Source: Rhopalosiphum padi (lineage: Eukaryota; Arthropoda; Insecta; Hemiptera; Aphididae). From it: a stretch of 64,000 bases of DNA. Positions 24,072-35,618 of this stretch are shown here, piece after piece. The stretch covers positions 92,199,714-92,263,713 of the forward strand of contig NC_083598.1 of NCBI RefSeq assembly GCF_020882245.1. Reading direction: 5' to 3'. A program made the translations under genes and the position numbers. The stretch's first letter is position 1. Each line of letters starts with the position of its first letter. Under the pieces are notes generated by a model. The model was not told where the DNA came from, ran no database searches, and saw only the letters and a program-made list of their open reading frames with translations.

Positions 24072-24429
24072 CTGTATTCTATATTAATTATACCAGGTTA
24101 CTGCTCTAATAGCGTTTTGTTTTATATTATAATTATTGTGTTATTGAGCCAGAAGGGCCATAACTTTTTTCATTACCTAGATTTTATTATATCTATATTT
24201 TATTCTGTTTGGTCATAAGGGCTACACAGTTTTTGATATTTACTGTTTATACACTTGCAATTATTACCTAATTATTTTATATATTATTATTATATCTGGT
24301 TGTGCCGAATCGGCATTTTGGTTAGGCCTATTATTATATACATTTTTTACTTGTTGGGCCAAAAGGGCCGTAATTTGTTTATTTTATTATTATATACATT
24401 TTTTACTTGTTGGGCCAAAAGGGCCGTAA
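23995..24429. repeat. Array of six small GCC-loop-GGC hairpins
   Basis: Related short imperfect palindromes at 23995 (GAGCCAAAAGCGCTAT), 24146 (GAGCCAGAAGGGCCATAA), 24211 (GGTCATAAGGGCTACA), 24302 (GTGCCGAATCGGCATT), and 24356 and 24412 (both GGGCCAAAAGGGCCGTAA). They are spaced 56-150 bp apart within the LTR and separated by A+T-rich DNA. The loop is usually AAAAG or GAAG. They could be regulatory-protein sites or RNA hairpins of the LTR transcript; the function is unknown. Confidence 0.7.
24014..24071 (+). repeat. 58-nt T homopolymer in the solo LTR
   Basis: Uninterrupted T from 24014 to 24071. The length is as given in the assembly and may be inexact, since long homopolymers are error-prone. 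Confidence 0.9.
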
Positions 24430-24442
24430 TTTGTTTATTTTA
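24331..24442 (+). repeat. 56-bp perfect tandem duplication
   Basis: Units 24331-24386 and 24387-24442 are identical. Each carries one GGGCCAAAAGGGCCGTAA hairpin. Perfect identity implies a recent slippage or unequal exchange. Confidence 0.9.
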
Positions 24443-26962
24443 TTATTATATCATATTTTTACCAGATTTGATTTGAGTTACCATTATTTATTATAAAGTT
24501 ACCTATTCGTCCTAGATTTAAGTATAGGTACACACTAACACATATACTATATACACACTTACACACCACCACACTACATAGCTCACTAGTATTTGCGCGG
24601 CGAACCCAACCAATTCTAGTTGAGCTATATACAATTAACACAATTTTACATAGGTCGGTCGGTGTGTTAGTATAATACTTATTAAGCGCGAAGTATTTTG
24701 GTGACCGGGCGCACGGCCTATTATTGTCCGTTCCCGGCCCGAACAATAGGAATATCAACACCTTGTAGTTGAAGGGGTGGGGAGTTTTTTTTTCTGAGTG
24801 TGAATGGGACATGGAATGATTTTTCGGGGTTTATTTTGACACGCCATGTTGTTGCCCAGATACTTAAATCAAGGTGGTTTTGAAGAGCAGAGGAAGCTAT
24901 CTCAGGATCTGTGTCGGAAGTAAGAATGGCTGTATCATCTGCATAGGTTGCAATAGTTGTGTTATTTGTTATGGGAAAATCAGATGTATATATATTAAAC
25001 AAGTCAGGGGAGAGATCACTACCTTGAGGGACTCCAGCAAATATTGGGAAATATAGAGAGGTTGAGAAAAGTTCGGTTTTGAAGATAAGAACGGATTAAC
25101 AAATAGTAAGGTGCTGGAAGGAATTTTTTTAACTTATAAAGCAGACCATCATGCCACACGCGGTCAAACGCCTGCGCGACATCTAGGAAAACTCCAGGGC
25201 AGTATTTTTTGTTTTCAAAAGAGGATGCTATTTTATCAGTGAGACGGTGGATTTGGTGTATTGTTGAATGACTAGTTCTGAAACCAAATTGTGAGTGAGG
25301 TATTATATTTTGTGATTTTATTATCGGTCTTATTCTTTTCAAGATAATTTTTTCAAATATTTTTCCCAAAGTAGGAAGAAGACTGATTGGCCTGTAAGAA
25401 GATGTTAAATGTTTTGGTTTATGAGGTTTGTGTATGAGAATAACAATGGAAAACTTCCATGTTAAAGGGAAGTAAGAGAGTCTCAACATGGAGTTGTAAA
25501 TGAATGTAAGTAAAATTATTGTTTTATTTGGTATATGTTTGAGCATTTTGTTTGAAATTAAAACATATCCGGGTGATTTTCCTATTTTTAGTTTGTTAAT
25601 TATTTGTTTAACTTCATTCGGAGAGGTGTGCTTTGCTGGAAGATTCATAGGTAGTGGACTGTTTAAAAAGTTTTTTATTGTGTTTAATTGTTCAGGATCT
25701 GGATTTATATTAGGGTGAGGAGTGAATATTTTTGAGAGATGGTTCCCAAAAAGATTGGCCTTATCAATATCTGAAACCGCTAGTACACTATTCGGATCAT
25801 TTAAAGGAGGAATTTTTTCTTTAATTTTAAGCAGGTTTTTCGTGGCTTTCCATAGAGAACCGTCTTGGATAGTAAGAGATTGATATTTTTCCTGAAAAAA
25901 TTCTGATTTGTATTTTTGTATTTTTTTTTTTGACTGAATTAGATAAATTGTTGTATATTCGTTTGTCGGATGGCAGGTTGTAATGTTGCCAACGTGAACG
26001 TGCCCTACGCTTTTTTAAAATTAATTCACGAATATAGGGGGGGGAGAATGTTGTTGTTTGTTGAGTTATTAGGTATATTTATAGCACGTGATGAGTTGAA
26101 AATAGCGGTCTGTATTGATGTTGTCAACTTTTGGACTGCCTCCTCTATTTGATTATTTGTTTTAAGTGAGATATTTAAATTTGTGAGATTTTCTAAATGT
26201 TTGGAGAAGTGGTCCCAGTTGATAGGTCCTTTGGCTAAAGAGGGATGAGGAGGATTTTGAGTAGTTTTACCACTTATTTGCATAAGAATTGGGCTATGGT
26301 CGCATGTTGGATCATCTAGATTTGTAATTGTATAATTTATGTGTCTGGGGATTGAAGAAATAAAAAAATCTAATATATCTGGATGTCTGTTTTGATGTGT
26401 TGGCCAATATGTAGGGCCAGGTGGGGATAGTACTGAACAATTTACGTTTTGTAAAATATTTTGAAACATACGACCTCTTATGTTTTGAGCTTGGCAACCC
26501 CATTGAGGGTGTTTTGCATTAAAATCACCCCCAATAAGAAATGTTCGACCTAGGGAATTCAGAAATCGTTCTGTCTCTTGAGAGGATATTGCCGGTCGTG
26601 GAGGGCAGTAAACTGAGGAGATAGTTGTTGGAATATGATTTAGAGTGATTAAAATTGTTGCGGCTTGGATTGTATTTGTCTGAAGGTTTGGGAGAGGTTG
26701 GCATTTAATTTTGGTAGAGATTACAATAGCAGATCCGCCGTGAGCAGTTCCATCAGGATGGTCAGATCTGTATATATTATAACCAGGAAAGAAATGTTTA
26801 GAATTTGTAGTGCAGTGGGTTTTAGAGATTAAAGCGATGTCTATCTGTTTTTCAATAAATAAGTTTAATAGCTCGGGTTCGTGTCTTTTTAGTCCGTTCG
26901 CATTCCAGAGAAATATATTGAGAGAGTTAGTATTTGTTTGTCTATTTATCATCATTTAAAAT

Positions 26963-27661
26963 TTATTTATTTATGACAGTCGTAAGAAGTTGAATTAGGG
27001 GATTAATTATTAGTTTTAATTCTGATAAGAAGGAGGAGAATTGAGTTGCTAATACATTTTCTGGAGGGATATTGGTTGTATTTGAGTTTGAGTTTAGGTT
27101 TGATTTAAGGTTTTGAGAGTAATTGCGCGAATTATTTTTAGAGAGATTTGGGAACGCTTTAGTGTCATTAATATTAAAATTTGGTAGGTCTGAAGGGTGT
27201 TTATCATTACAGACTTCTCCCTTATTTACAGAATTATTTGGGTGTATATTATTTTTTTTTGTACTACTGTTGAATTTTTGTAAATCTTTATGGACCATAC
27301 ATCCACGATAATTGGCAGGGTGATTTCCTCCACAAAGAGCACATGTTGGTGGTTGATCGATGGATTTGGTGCATGATGAAGACGTGTGGAATTCAGCACA
27401 GCGGACGCAGCGAGGTGGGTGAGAACAATAGGATTTGGAGTGACCATATTTCTGGCAGTTTTGGCATTGGATTATTTCCCGACGTTTATGCGGTTCTTCG
27501 ATTCGAATTTTGGTATGAAGAATAGATGTAACATGAAATATATCTTTGTTGATTTCGGCAGGTTCAAGATTAACAAAAAAGAGCGGCAGATTTTTTTTTG
27601 TTATTTTGTGACGGACATTAGCAACTTGACGCACAGTGAAGCCAATTTCTTGAATGGCGAT
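26963..27661 (-). pseudogene. LINE ORF1 (gag-like), N-terminally truncated
   Basis: About 232 codons remain. The PRE_C2HC-type domain is recognisable from EIGFTVRQVANVRHKITKK and LPLFFVNLEP, followed by zinc knuckles CQNCQKYGHSKSYC, CVRCAEFHTSSSC and CALCGGNHPANYRGC, the usual triple arrangement of Jockey-clade ORF1 proteins that bind element RNA. The C-terminal half is Asn/Ser-rich. It ends TVINK at 26963, with ORF2 starting almost immediately. The part before EIGF is lost, and a stop sits directly upstream. Confidence 0.9.
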
Positions 27662-27920
27662 TTATTTAAAGTATAACTATAATATAATAATACACCGTAC
27701 GCGCTGAACTTGACAGGTGGCTAAAAAGAGAATGAATATAATAAAAAAGTACGCACGTCAATAAAAATGCATCAATCAATAAATAAAATAATAATAAAAA
27801 ATTAATAATAATAAGGGATTGGTGATAACGCAGCCAGACAATATGTAAAATATAAGATATAAAATATAGTAAAATCGCTGCAGTAAATAAAATAAAATTT
27901 TTTTATAATTATATGACATC
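27662..27920. other. MULE DNA between transposase remnant and LINE
   Basis: A+T-rich with AATAAA motifs on both strands. No continuation of the transposase with its expected C-terminal Glu region was seen, so that part is deleted or decayed. Confidence 0.5.
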
Positions 27921-28953
27921 TCAGCAACAAATGAATACCTGTTGGAAGAAAATAAAAATTAGATATACCTCATATGAATAATTATTGAGTCCAAACGTGT
28001 TTCTTATCCAAGACCCAATTTCAGAGTTTTTTTCTTTATAGTATTGAACTAAACCAAGATTTTGGATTTTCCGAAACCATGATTGTGTCAGGTGAAACCT
28101 ACAGCCAACTATTAGTGCATCAGGCCATATTATAGAAATAGCATCATGAATGGCTTGCTCAAAATCAATTGTGATTGATTTTGGATTTATTATCAATTTT
28201 AATTCAATAAATTTAAGTATAATATGATTAAATGTATTAACATATGTATCAGTGCATATGGATTTATTTATTAGAAGACAAAACACAACTGGTATATAGT
28301 GTCCGTTTTTAAAACCATGTATTGTAAACATTTGGTTAAAATGTTTGGCACTGTATGTAAATGTAGCATCGCAATAAATATTTTCACATTCACATAAAAA
28401 TGTCAAGTTTTGGTTAACAAGAAAATATTAACACATTTTTAATATCATCATTAACGAGTAAAAATTGTTTTTCATAAGTAGTTTTAATGTCCATATTGTT
28501 GATTGCTAAATGTACCTCTTCAATATTTTTCGGTAGGTTCGGCAGCAAAGATTGATGGGCTGCATAAATATTTTTCCTGATTTTATGAATCAGTATCATC
28601 AAAATTAGAAGAACAGTCGGCAGAATTTTGTCCTAATTCCTTAAGTATTATTTTTTTTGGTCGTGACTTCGTGAGAATAAATCGTCAATTGCTTTTTGCT
28701 TACATGCATTATTCACTATTTGTCGATTTACGTTTTTTGGTGATGGCAAATGATTATGTTCATTTTTGTGTAATTCATTGACTACTATTTTTTCAGTTTT
28801 ATTTGTGTATATAACTGTTTGACAAGTAGTTAAACAACATCGCCGACGTGATAATTCTGATTTTGATTTATACGCTAAAAAATATTTGTAACTATCACGA
28901 ATTATCAAAGGTTTTCCTCGAGAACTTTCAATAAACGTCGCTTTTTCAGACAT
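27921..28953 (-). pseudogene. FLYWCH/MULE transposase, degenerate
   Basis: The start is taken at MSEKATFIESSRGKPLIIRD (28953). The first part is a FLYWCH zinc-finger-like domain (SRGKPLII, YKYFLAYKSKSELSRRRCC, HKNEHNHLPSPK) that binds DNA in related elements. A linker with IRKNIYAAHQSLLPNLPKN follows, then the MULE catalytic region: CDATFTYSAKHFNQMFTIHG (first Asp), NGHYIPVVFCLLINK, ITIDFEQAIHDAISIIWPDA (second Asp) and GCRFHLTQSWFRKIQNLGL. At least three frameshifts or stops separate these blocks (near 28650, 28600 and 28410), and the C-terminal part with the catalytic Glu is not found. It was a cut-and-paste transposase and is now inactive. Confidence 0.85.
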
Positions 28954-29365
28954 GTGAAAAATTAAAATTTGATAGAAACGCACTATAAACACTATTCGAC
29001 GTACGGTAAGCTACTAAAAATATAATCTTATTGATACGAGTATTTTGTATATTCGTGTGTCTGTCTAACTCAACTCAATGTTGATAATCAGTGACAATTG
29101 ATGATACACAATTTAACAATATAAGTATATACGTATATGTCCATATGTTGTATGTACGTATCTTTATTAGGCTTAATCAAAGTTACAATATTAAGTTATC
29201 GATTGTTATACACTGCGTGTGTTGTCGGACACTTGGACTAGCGTTTTTACCTAGCCGATGAGAACGCGACTAGAATTTAATCAACAGATACGCGCAAAAT
29301 GTGATCCTAGCCATGCTCTATTTTTATAATACGGAACGCAACACTACAACACTGACTAAAATATT

Positions 29366-29462
29366 GGAGGAAAATGAATATAATTTTAGTCAAAAATAAT
29401 GTGGAGGAAAATGGAAACCAACCTTTTTTTTTTGGAGGAAAATGGACAGTGGAGGAAAATGG
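29366..29462 (-). repeat. MULE right subterminal motif array (4 copies)
   Basis: GGAGGAAAATGG (the complement of the left-end motif) at 29403-29414, 29434-29445 and 29451-29462, and GGAGGAAAATGA at 29366-29377. With the three left copies, the motif points inward-symmetrically from both ends. Confidence 0.75.
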
Positions 29463-29499
29463 TCCCGCCCCAATATTCGGTATTTGTATCGGTATCCAC

Positions 29500-30280
29500 C
29501 TTGCTGTGTTTTAAATAGAATATTAAAGCCGTTTGGCGTTTATTATGTAATCGCTTAGATCATATACGATCTAAGTGTAACCTCAAACCTGTACAATAAT
29601 ATCTTTAATCGTGCCAATCGTGGTCCGTTCCTATTTATTTTATATTTATATTTTATGGCAATTGCCTTTTATTTCTTATCTTAAAGTTATAGCACGTGCG
29701 TAATCTAGAAGCAATTACTGGTCGTGTATAAATGATACAAGACTAGTAGGTTAGGTATGTTTATTTCTATTACAATATGTATTTTTAATTCTAATTGATT
29801 ATTACATATTCTAACTGGCGCAATCATTGAATCGTGTACATAATATTTTACATTTGTGTTACCAACTAGACTACTGACAATTATTTAGTATTTAATTCTA
29901 GATCACATTTATGCTATAAAAAATAACAATACCTACCTATAGGCTATAAGATAACATACTCGATAAAGTAAAAAGGACTTGTTTTATACATATTTCCTTT
30001 GCTTTGAAAATTGTCAGGTGCAATAAATCCATAAGCATTTAGTAATAAGTATTAATTATTAACGCATATTTTATATTGCATACTGAATTATAATTATCGA
30101 GCTCGTATCCATTTACAAGTATTTAGTATAATAGACTTTATTATCCTTATTCCTTAGTATTTAAAATAGAATATCTCCGGAAGTTTTCGTTCAAATTTCG
30201 ATTACAATACGTCAATATTTTCAGAAAAATTACCTGATTCACATTTTTCTTTAAAATACATATGTTCTCATTAGATAAAC
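29500..30280. other. A+T-rich DNA, no feature seen
   Basis: No gene, RNA or clear repeat recognised immediately right of the MULE. Confidence 0.4.
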
Positions 30281-30287
30281 CAAAGTT

Positions 30288-30446
30288 TGTATCGCCACAG
30301 GATACTCCTTAAATGTTTTGAAAAATCTAAATACTCGAAAATATCGTCTTTAATTACATTTAAAAATTCCAAAAACCAGAATTTGAATATATGCATAATT
30401 TAAGCATAAAAATGGGGGTGAGCATACTTAAAAAATCACTCTGTAT
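30288..30446 (+). repeat. GTGAGCAT-family TIR element, one arm
   Basis: Collinear with 43278-43441, sharing CGCCACAGGATACTCCTT/TGCCACAAAAAACTCCTT, AAAAATTCCAAAAA-CAGAAT, TTTGAATA, and a terminal GTGAGCAT followed by ATCACTCTGTAT/ATTCATCCTGCA. The opposite arm was not found, so this is a truncated copy. Confidence 0.55.
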
Positions 30447-31495
30447 AGGTATTATCTCACGACTCTCCACTAACTTTTCACATTTATACTGCTATTTTTA
30501 AAATTTTAAATTAAATTCTATAAGAAATTCTTATAATGTACGCCTGTTGTAGTTTCTTTCGGACCGTCCAGCCATCCTCAAGGACTACGGGTAAACTCGT
30601 TGCCATGTTAACCAAAATATTGATAAATCGGTTAATAAATATTAATTTCGCCTTTATAGTCTATACTTAATTATTGTTGATTTAAAAACATTTTTGAACA
30701 AAGATATTTTTTTTACGACTTTTTCAATAATATATTTTATTAACCACTATGGTGCCTTCTAGCTATCTTCTACAACTTTGACAAAGTTGTGTAAAAATTA
30801 AAATTAGCTTATAGTCTTGACTCTTGATACATAAAGTGGGATTAATATTTCAACCATTTTTTTACTTCCCTAATGTTTTCTATTTATTAGAAACATAGAA
30901 ATCCAACAATCCCGAACACATTATACCTCATGTATATAGATACATGAGTATAAAGTGAATCGCTACTGCAAACGTCAAAAATGACATTGTATACGTTTTA
31001 TTAAATAATATGTACATAATATGTTAAAAATAGTAACGTTTTATAATTAATTTCAAATTTTACACACAGTTAATCGGTAGTTCACAGACTTATCCTGTCA
31101 CTTTTATATTGCTGTTCTCGAGCCGTTTCAACTAAGTGATAATAGTTTATATAAGTAATATTAGAATGAGTGTATGTTTTGCATGTTGTAAATATGTTTA
31201 TATTTATTGAATATAACAAGCTCGATCCTGAAACCTAACCTTCTTGTTTTTGAAAATATAAAATAGGCACCTACCTATATAGAATAACTTTATTTTATTA
31301 ACAATTTGTATGCATTTATAAAACGTTAATTTGGCTGGAAAGAAAATAATCGTTTAAAATAAATAATTTTGTATAATATATTATGCTTTGGTTTATTTTT
31401 TAAACAAAAGTTTTTAAAATTAAATTAGATTAGTAAAAATAATTAATAATATTAATAATTTTAGTAAATGTAGGTGATGATGAATGAAACATTGT
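30447..31495. other. A+T-rich DNA, no feature seen
   Basis: Nothing gene-like recognised between the two repeat elements. Confidence 0.35.
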
Positions 31496-32079
31496 CAGGG
31501 TTGGACTAGCTTTATAGCACGGTCCGGGCAAAATAATGATTTCGAACGGCCTCGATGAAACTTTATAAGTAGACATCTACCTAATCAAATGTTTGTTAAC
31601 TGAAAGTGTATCTTCACAACTCAAAAAACAATATATTCATTATACATAGGTCATAGGTATATTTGAATATTTTCAGATTTAATGTTGTATCTTAAATAAA
31701 TCAAGTTTACGCGTGATATAATAATTAGTAAATCAATAACTTATTTATTTTATTTTTATCCAAAAAAATGTAATAATTTATATCTTAATACACTATAGAA
31801 AATAATTAAACTTAACTTTTACAAAATATAACATTGGTATTAAAATTGGATTTATTAATCGAGTTTTATATGTTTAATCTTCAAACTACGAGTTATCTAA
31901 TTCCGTGTCGCCGCATACTATTAGTGACGTCACGTTAAAGTACAATATTTTTTATTTTATTATAAGAATAGAAGATAGACGTATTAAATTAAAAACAAAA
32001 AATTCTAAGTGGTCTTATTTAAAATTACAGCGGCACACCGGGGCATGCCTCAGTGCCCCGGTAGCCTAGTCCAACCTTG
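31496..32079. mobile_element. hAT-type nonautonomous element
   Basis: The ends CAGGGTTGGACTAGCTTTAT and, reversed, CAAGGTTGGACTAGGCTACC are inverted repeats. The G+C-rich right end contains a short palindrome (GGGGCATGCCTCAGTGCCCC). Flanks AACATTGT and ATCATTGA match at six of eight positions. No coding frame. Confidence 0.65.
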
Positions 32080-35000
32080 ATCATTGAGTTATTGTGTATA
32101 TTAATAAAAGTATATATTATAAAAAACATTATCGGACGTTTTGAATTAATTAAATTGTTTTAAATTATAATTTATTTCATAGTATCATACAAAAATACAA
32201 TTACTATTTTTGAGACGTTTTAGGCTGAATACATTTTTAACTTAATTAAAATAATTTTTGAATTTATTTGATCCACGAAAAAAAAAGAAAAGGAAATGAA
32301 AGTTTTTTTTATGTAAAATTAGGATAATCTGGTATTGAGCATCATATTTCCATATTTCGGTCATCTCATTTCAAGGTTTGGTATATAATATTATTATATC
32401 ATTTTAAAACAATGATGTAAATAATTGAATTTGAAATAATTTTGCTCCTGTTTAAATTGTTTAATATACTTAACAATAACTACTGCAAAATAGTACAAAT
32501 AAATTTTATAAGTACTAATTAAAGTTGATTTTTAATGAAAATTTCCAACTTTCTAAAAGTAAATAACATAAATTACTATCGATTTTTTAGAGTGAAAACG
32601 GTATGTTTTAGATTAAAAACTAAAGAAAAGTTAGCATTTGATAAGGTTAGGTCGTAGTTTTTGTATCTGGTATAACAGTTTGGGCGGTATACTGTAATAT
32701 TGCTGAAATTATACCTAATTAGTTCTATACATATTAATATAATATGTATATAGATTTATAAAATACTATAACAATGTCCTATATTTTATTTTATAATATT
32801 TAAATAATACACTATGTAATAATTTAATTGTTCTTCTGAATTAAAAGAAATACATTTTATTATTTTAAGGGCGTTTTTAATTTGTATTAAGTACATTCTT
32901 TTCTCGTGTCAGATGTCCAGCGGTGATAAGATTCTATCGTTATTGAGTGTATCGTTATGCAGGGTGCGCCTACAGCCTCCCTATTATGTATAATATAATA
33001 TATAGGTATACCTCCTATGTATTTTTATTTAGTGTTTGCTCTTTAGTTTTTATTTAAAATGTAATATATTGTCAGTTATTGATCGTAGGTACTATGTTTA
33101 TTATGTATTATGTAATAAATCTATTAATAAAATATTTAGAAATATAATGTTAGAACGTAGTTAAGATAGTATATTATATTAATGTATACTTTTGGACATT
33201 TTGTATACTATATTCTATTACCTTTTTTATGCTAAGAGAAATATTCAAGAGTGCTGATATAATGTATAAATAGATAATATAGGTACATACATATTAAATG
33301 GTACAATGTATTGTAATTTTAGGTGTAGCAATGTTTCATTATACATATTCAATGAATATTATTCATAATATGCAAGTGGATAATTTGGGTCTTATATTAC
33401 CTTTCGCTCGCTTTTTTCATTTTTATTACTAAAACCTAAAAAGTCTATTTTTTTTTAATTATACCTTACATTTTTTATCATATACTATTCTATGCGGCTA
33501 TATATATTATTCGTATACAACACAATTTGCAACGTTTTGATGTTTTTACTCGTCAGATTTATATCATTTTTATCTTTCACAAAGTCTAAAAAAGCTAGAA
33601 TATCGCACGATGATCTATTACATAATGAATATTTTATGCAATAAGATTCAATTTTATACATAATTTTTGTACATATTTTATATTAAATTTGGTGAAACTT
33701 ATACTTATACATATATATTTTTTATTTATCTATATTATTTATATTATATTAGTATATATATTATATTGTTTTATGATTTATATTTTATATAGATTATAGG
33801 CATATTAGTACACTGATTGCTTAACGAATTATATTATTTCTATTTTTCCTCGAAAAAAGTGTAACAAATATCGTTATTAAATGTCTGAAATTTGATTAAT
33901 GAAGATCATTAGTGTTAATGCTTTTTGACTCACGGTATACGGATTAATGTCTAAATGAAGAGTTACAGCATTTTTTTTTAAACCATACATTTTCCAAAAA
34001 GGTCTTACATAAAGTCATAAAAAATAAAAAACAAATCGACGACAAATAGTTCTCACAGTTATATCTAAAAAACAGCATGCCACTAGTTTTTTTGATACGT
34101 TTCTTAATGTTTTTTCTATATTTGAGTGATGGGTTCGATTGACCAGCACTTATTTTTAAAGCAAGAAAATTTATAGATGATTAATTGAGCGAGATTTTAA
34201 AAATCTAAAATTGTTTTTATTGTGGCATTATCGTAATGTTTGACTATTTTATTTTATAGCTATAAGGATTTTTGTATATCAAGACGTTTGATTGATTATC
34301 ATCTCATATTCTCAACTCCAATAATAGATTATATTTTTATAATAAGAAATCAATTACTAAAATTAATTTAGATATTAATTGTTAACAGGAGATACAGCTA
34401 GATAGTTATGTATATTTTTAATTCAAATATTATAATAAAAAATAGTATGTAGGTAATATATATTTTATATCATGCGTTTTATTAATTGCTTATATAGTTT
34501 TGAATTTTTAATCATATTTAAACTTGATGTATGTATTACTTGACAAAAATTCACAAAAATAATTTTTCCAATAAAATATTTAATTGTTTTACTTAGAAAT
34601 TTGGCTGAAACTTTAAATTGATTCGATATTTATTAACGATAACGAATTATAGCAATGTATTATTTTTTTGGTGTGTTTAAGCGTTTAAGGCTATTAATTT
34701 ATTTCTTGTGTAACTAGATTATTGTGTGGTAATATTTTTATTCAACAATGTCAGATATTTAACTACTAAGAGTGTTCTTATTTTGAAAGAGTAAAAGTAT
34801 TATTTCCTCCCTTTTTTTGCATTGGTCGTAAATCATAAGGTGAATAGAGCCCAAACGATATACTTTAAAAATTATTTTAATTTTTTGGCTTTAAGATCTA
34901 AGATTACCCTACTACGTTATGTATTAAATTTATTAGGTTAGGTTAGATTAAACGAACATAATCAACACAATAATATATTTTATCCTATTGTACCAATAAA

Positions 35001-35610
35001 TACCATTAATATTTTTTTTAAATATTTTTTAGTAATATAATTTAATTGTAGTTTGAGAGCAATTTACATATATTTATTTATGAATTTATGATACAAGTTT
35101 TTCTTTACCTACATCAATTTTATTACTTACGATTTTAGTACAGGTTTGAAATTATAATATTGTATAATATATTAAATAATATGATGTTCTTATTAAATAA
35201 TGTTTTTTAATATCTTGTCAAAGTCTTTAACTCAATGTTCATTACAGTTTGTTAATTATATTACGTTTTGAAAATTAATAAATACTTGATTAATATGCGT
35301 GTACTTAAACACTTAAATACTTATAAAATAAAAAAGGAATTAAAACTTTTATAAATTCGAAATATTACTTACTAAAAATGTATTATAATAAATAATGTTA
35401 AGACATATTAATGTTTTTATTAATATTTGCCTAATAATATAAATATACTTAACTTAAATATCAATTAAAGGTATCTTTATATAAATAAATATTGTTTATT
35501 AGTTACATACATTTTATTGACAATCGATAATATTCTATTCACTATTATTTGCATCGATTTATATTGATACTCATAGTTTAATATTTTGTGACTATAAATA
35601 TTATAATTTA
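32080..35610. other. A+T-rich gene-free stretch
   Basis: No coding frame, tRNA or clear TIR element recognised. A short TTAGG run occurs at 34933. May be intergenic or intronic. Confidence 0.4.
34933..34946 (+). repeat. Short TTAGG run (telomere-like)
   Basis: TTAGGTTAGGTTAG, two to three units of the insect telomere repeat. Too short to be more than chance on its own. Confidence 0.4.
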
Positions 35611-35618
35611 TATCGAAC

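Larger units (their letters stand above)
23393..24745. mobile_element. Solo LTR inside the LINE
   Basis: Starts TG (TGTATAATACTAGCGG) and ends CA (GGCCCGAACA). It is flanked by ATAG at 23389-23392 and 24746-24749. Deleting the insert plus one ATAG copy restores the LINE reading frame across the junction, which independently proves the borders. 1353 bp with no coding region. It contains a (CA)n tract near 23432, a 58-nt T-run, six small GCC/GGC hairpins and a perfect 56-bp tandem duplication. A 4-bp duplication suits several LTR groups, including Gypsy-like ones. Orientation and family are unassigned. Confidence 0.85.
22881..26955 (-). pseudogene. LINE ORF2: endonuclease-reverse transcriptase, broken
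   Basis: Starts MMINRQ 8 nt after the ORF1 stop. The APE-type endonuclease (26955 to about 26030) has WNANG, a catalytic GGDFNAKHPQWG and CDHSPI. The reverse transcriptase follows with SYRPISLLPTLGKIFEK, FLDVAQAFDRVWHDGLLYKL and the active-site ATYADDTAIL. The thumb and C-terminus (KYLGITIDKRLTWGPHL) lie at 23375-22881. Breaks: an extra C in a C-run near 26040, an extra A in an A-run near 25925, a frameshift near 25050 between the RT palm halves, Asp replaced by Val in SPGYVLI, a TGA where Arg is expected at about 22917, and the solo LTR at 23393-24745. It is therefore dead. Confidence 0.9.
22697..27661 (-). mobile_element. 5'-truncated Jockey-clade LINE
   Basis: A minus-strand non-LTR retrotransposon with an 18-nt poly-A tail (T-run 22697-22714 on the plus strand). 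It carries a partial gag-like ORF1 and an ORF2 with endonuclease and reverse transcriptase. Homology starts abruptly at about 27661, where a stop immediately precedes the ORF1-like frame, so the 5' UTR and the first part of ORF1 are missing, the usual outcome of incomplete reverse transcription. No target duplication was found. It is inserted in the MULE and interrupted by a solo LTR. Confidence 0.9.
22594..29470 (-). mobile_element. FLYWCH/MULE DNA transposon with nested insertions
   Basis: Both flanks carry CAATATTCGG (22584-22593 and 29471-29480), a 9-10-bp duplication typical of Mutator-like elements. The ends share a CCATTTTCCTCC core just inside the boundary and each has an array of that motif. 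The coding part is on the minus strand at the right (27921-28953). Removing the LINE inserted at 22697-27661 leaves an element of about 1.9 kb. The outermost few bases do not match well between ends (CCGTAG versus GGGCGGGA reversed), so the exact border could shift by 1-2 bp. Confidence 0.8.

Noticed and set aside
24255..24812. Frames within and at the edge of the solo LTR
   Set aside because: Include the tandem 56-bp unit and the LINE-LTR junction. Hybrid or repetitive, not genes.
26312..26503. 63-codon minus-strand frame and several plus-strand frames between 25.5 and 27.7 kb
   Set aside because: Shadows of the LINE endonuclease and gag-like frames.
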